Below, in pieces: positions 63,976 to 64,000 of a stretch of DNA of 64,000 nucleotides. The DNA comes from Lachnospiraceae bacterium. Its GTDB lineage: Bacteria > Bacillota > Clostridia > Lachnospirales > Lachnospiraceae. Location: positions 36,137 to 100,136 of the forward strand of contig JALEJP010000061.1 in assembly GCA_022769625.1 (NCBI GenBank), given 5' to 3'. The position numbers were made by a program, and so were the translations under genes. Below the pieces are notes generated by a model. It was not told where the DNA came from and made no database searches. It saw only the letters and a program-made list of their open reading frames with translations. How positions within the stretch are numbered: position 1 is the first letter of the stretch; each line of letters begins with the position of its first letter.

Positions 63976-64000
63976 ATGAATATAATTAATATAGAACACA
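63976..64000 (+). CDS. Start of a further gene (partial)
   Basis: ATG 63976 is preceded by GAGGAG at a workable distance and reads MNIINIEH to the window edge. The first residues resemble the N-terminus of ABC ATPase (ABC-F-like) proteins, but eight codons cannot establish that. Confidence 0.4.

Overview
The window looks like the chromosome of a Gram-positive, anaerobic gut clostridium, most likely of the Lachnospiraceae (inference). The signs are strong AGGAGG ribosome binding sites, class III NrdD, a FASII operon that uses FabK and a fused AccD-AccA, ECF transporter genes next to truA, a CotS-like coat kinase, DUF1292 and an M60-type mucin protease. No rRNA, tRNA, CRISPR array, IS element or phage was recognised.

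Layout. 1-7,400: the end of nrdD, cspA, uppP, cca, a CotS-like protein, phosphohexomutase, a MazG-type pyrophosphohydrolase and HU. 7,440-17,280: a FASII/acetyl-CoA carboxylase operon (acpP-fabK-fabD-fabG-fabF-accB-fabZ-accC-accDA-NPD gene). It starts at a near-consensus promoter carrying two palindromes that resemble FabT boxes. 17,280-24,070: gltX, a UvrD-type helicase, a MoxR ATPase with its VWA partner, and the remains of a copper-homeostasis cluster (copA, csoR and copZ fragments). 24,084-33,560: a membrane protein, an orphan solute-binding lipoprotein, ecfA1-ecfA2-ecfT, truA, a repeat-rich surface protein, DUF1292 and exoA. 33,609-37,997: a large secreted M60 metalloprotease with CBM32, NPCBM, Big_2 and FN3 modules.

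38,050-63,915 is the most interesting part: a visibly AT-richer island of 17 co-directional genes behind one good promoter, with a divergent XRE regulator and a terminal hairpin. Its cytoplasmic core is a 1,427-residue tubulin-like protein with five tandem zinc ribbons, a paralogue without the GTP loop but with one zinc ribbon, a GTPase with a split zinc ribbon, a coiled-coil membrane protein that may be its partner, two unrecognised proteins and a SIR2-TPR protein. Its envelope arm is a membrane-anchored VWA protein, two lipoproteins, a TM2 protein, two amidases (one with a changed zinc ligand), a serine beta-lactamase-fold hydrolase, a GH3 N-acetylglucosaminidase, a YARHG protein and a C-type-lectin-like protein.

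Three of the anchored envelope proteins have an N-terminal zinc ribbon on the predicted cytoplasmic side, like the ribbons on the tubulin-like proteins. My working hypothesis is an NTP-regulated conflict or envelope-remodelling system in which a tubulin/GTPase core is tied through zinc ribbons to peptidoglycan-acting effectors, with SIR2-TPR as a possible NAD-depleting arm. This is inference from gene content. Individual families (Tubulin_2, VWA/GTPase-centred conflict systems, SIR2 effectors) are known; I do not recognise this combination.
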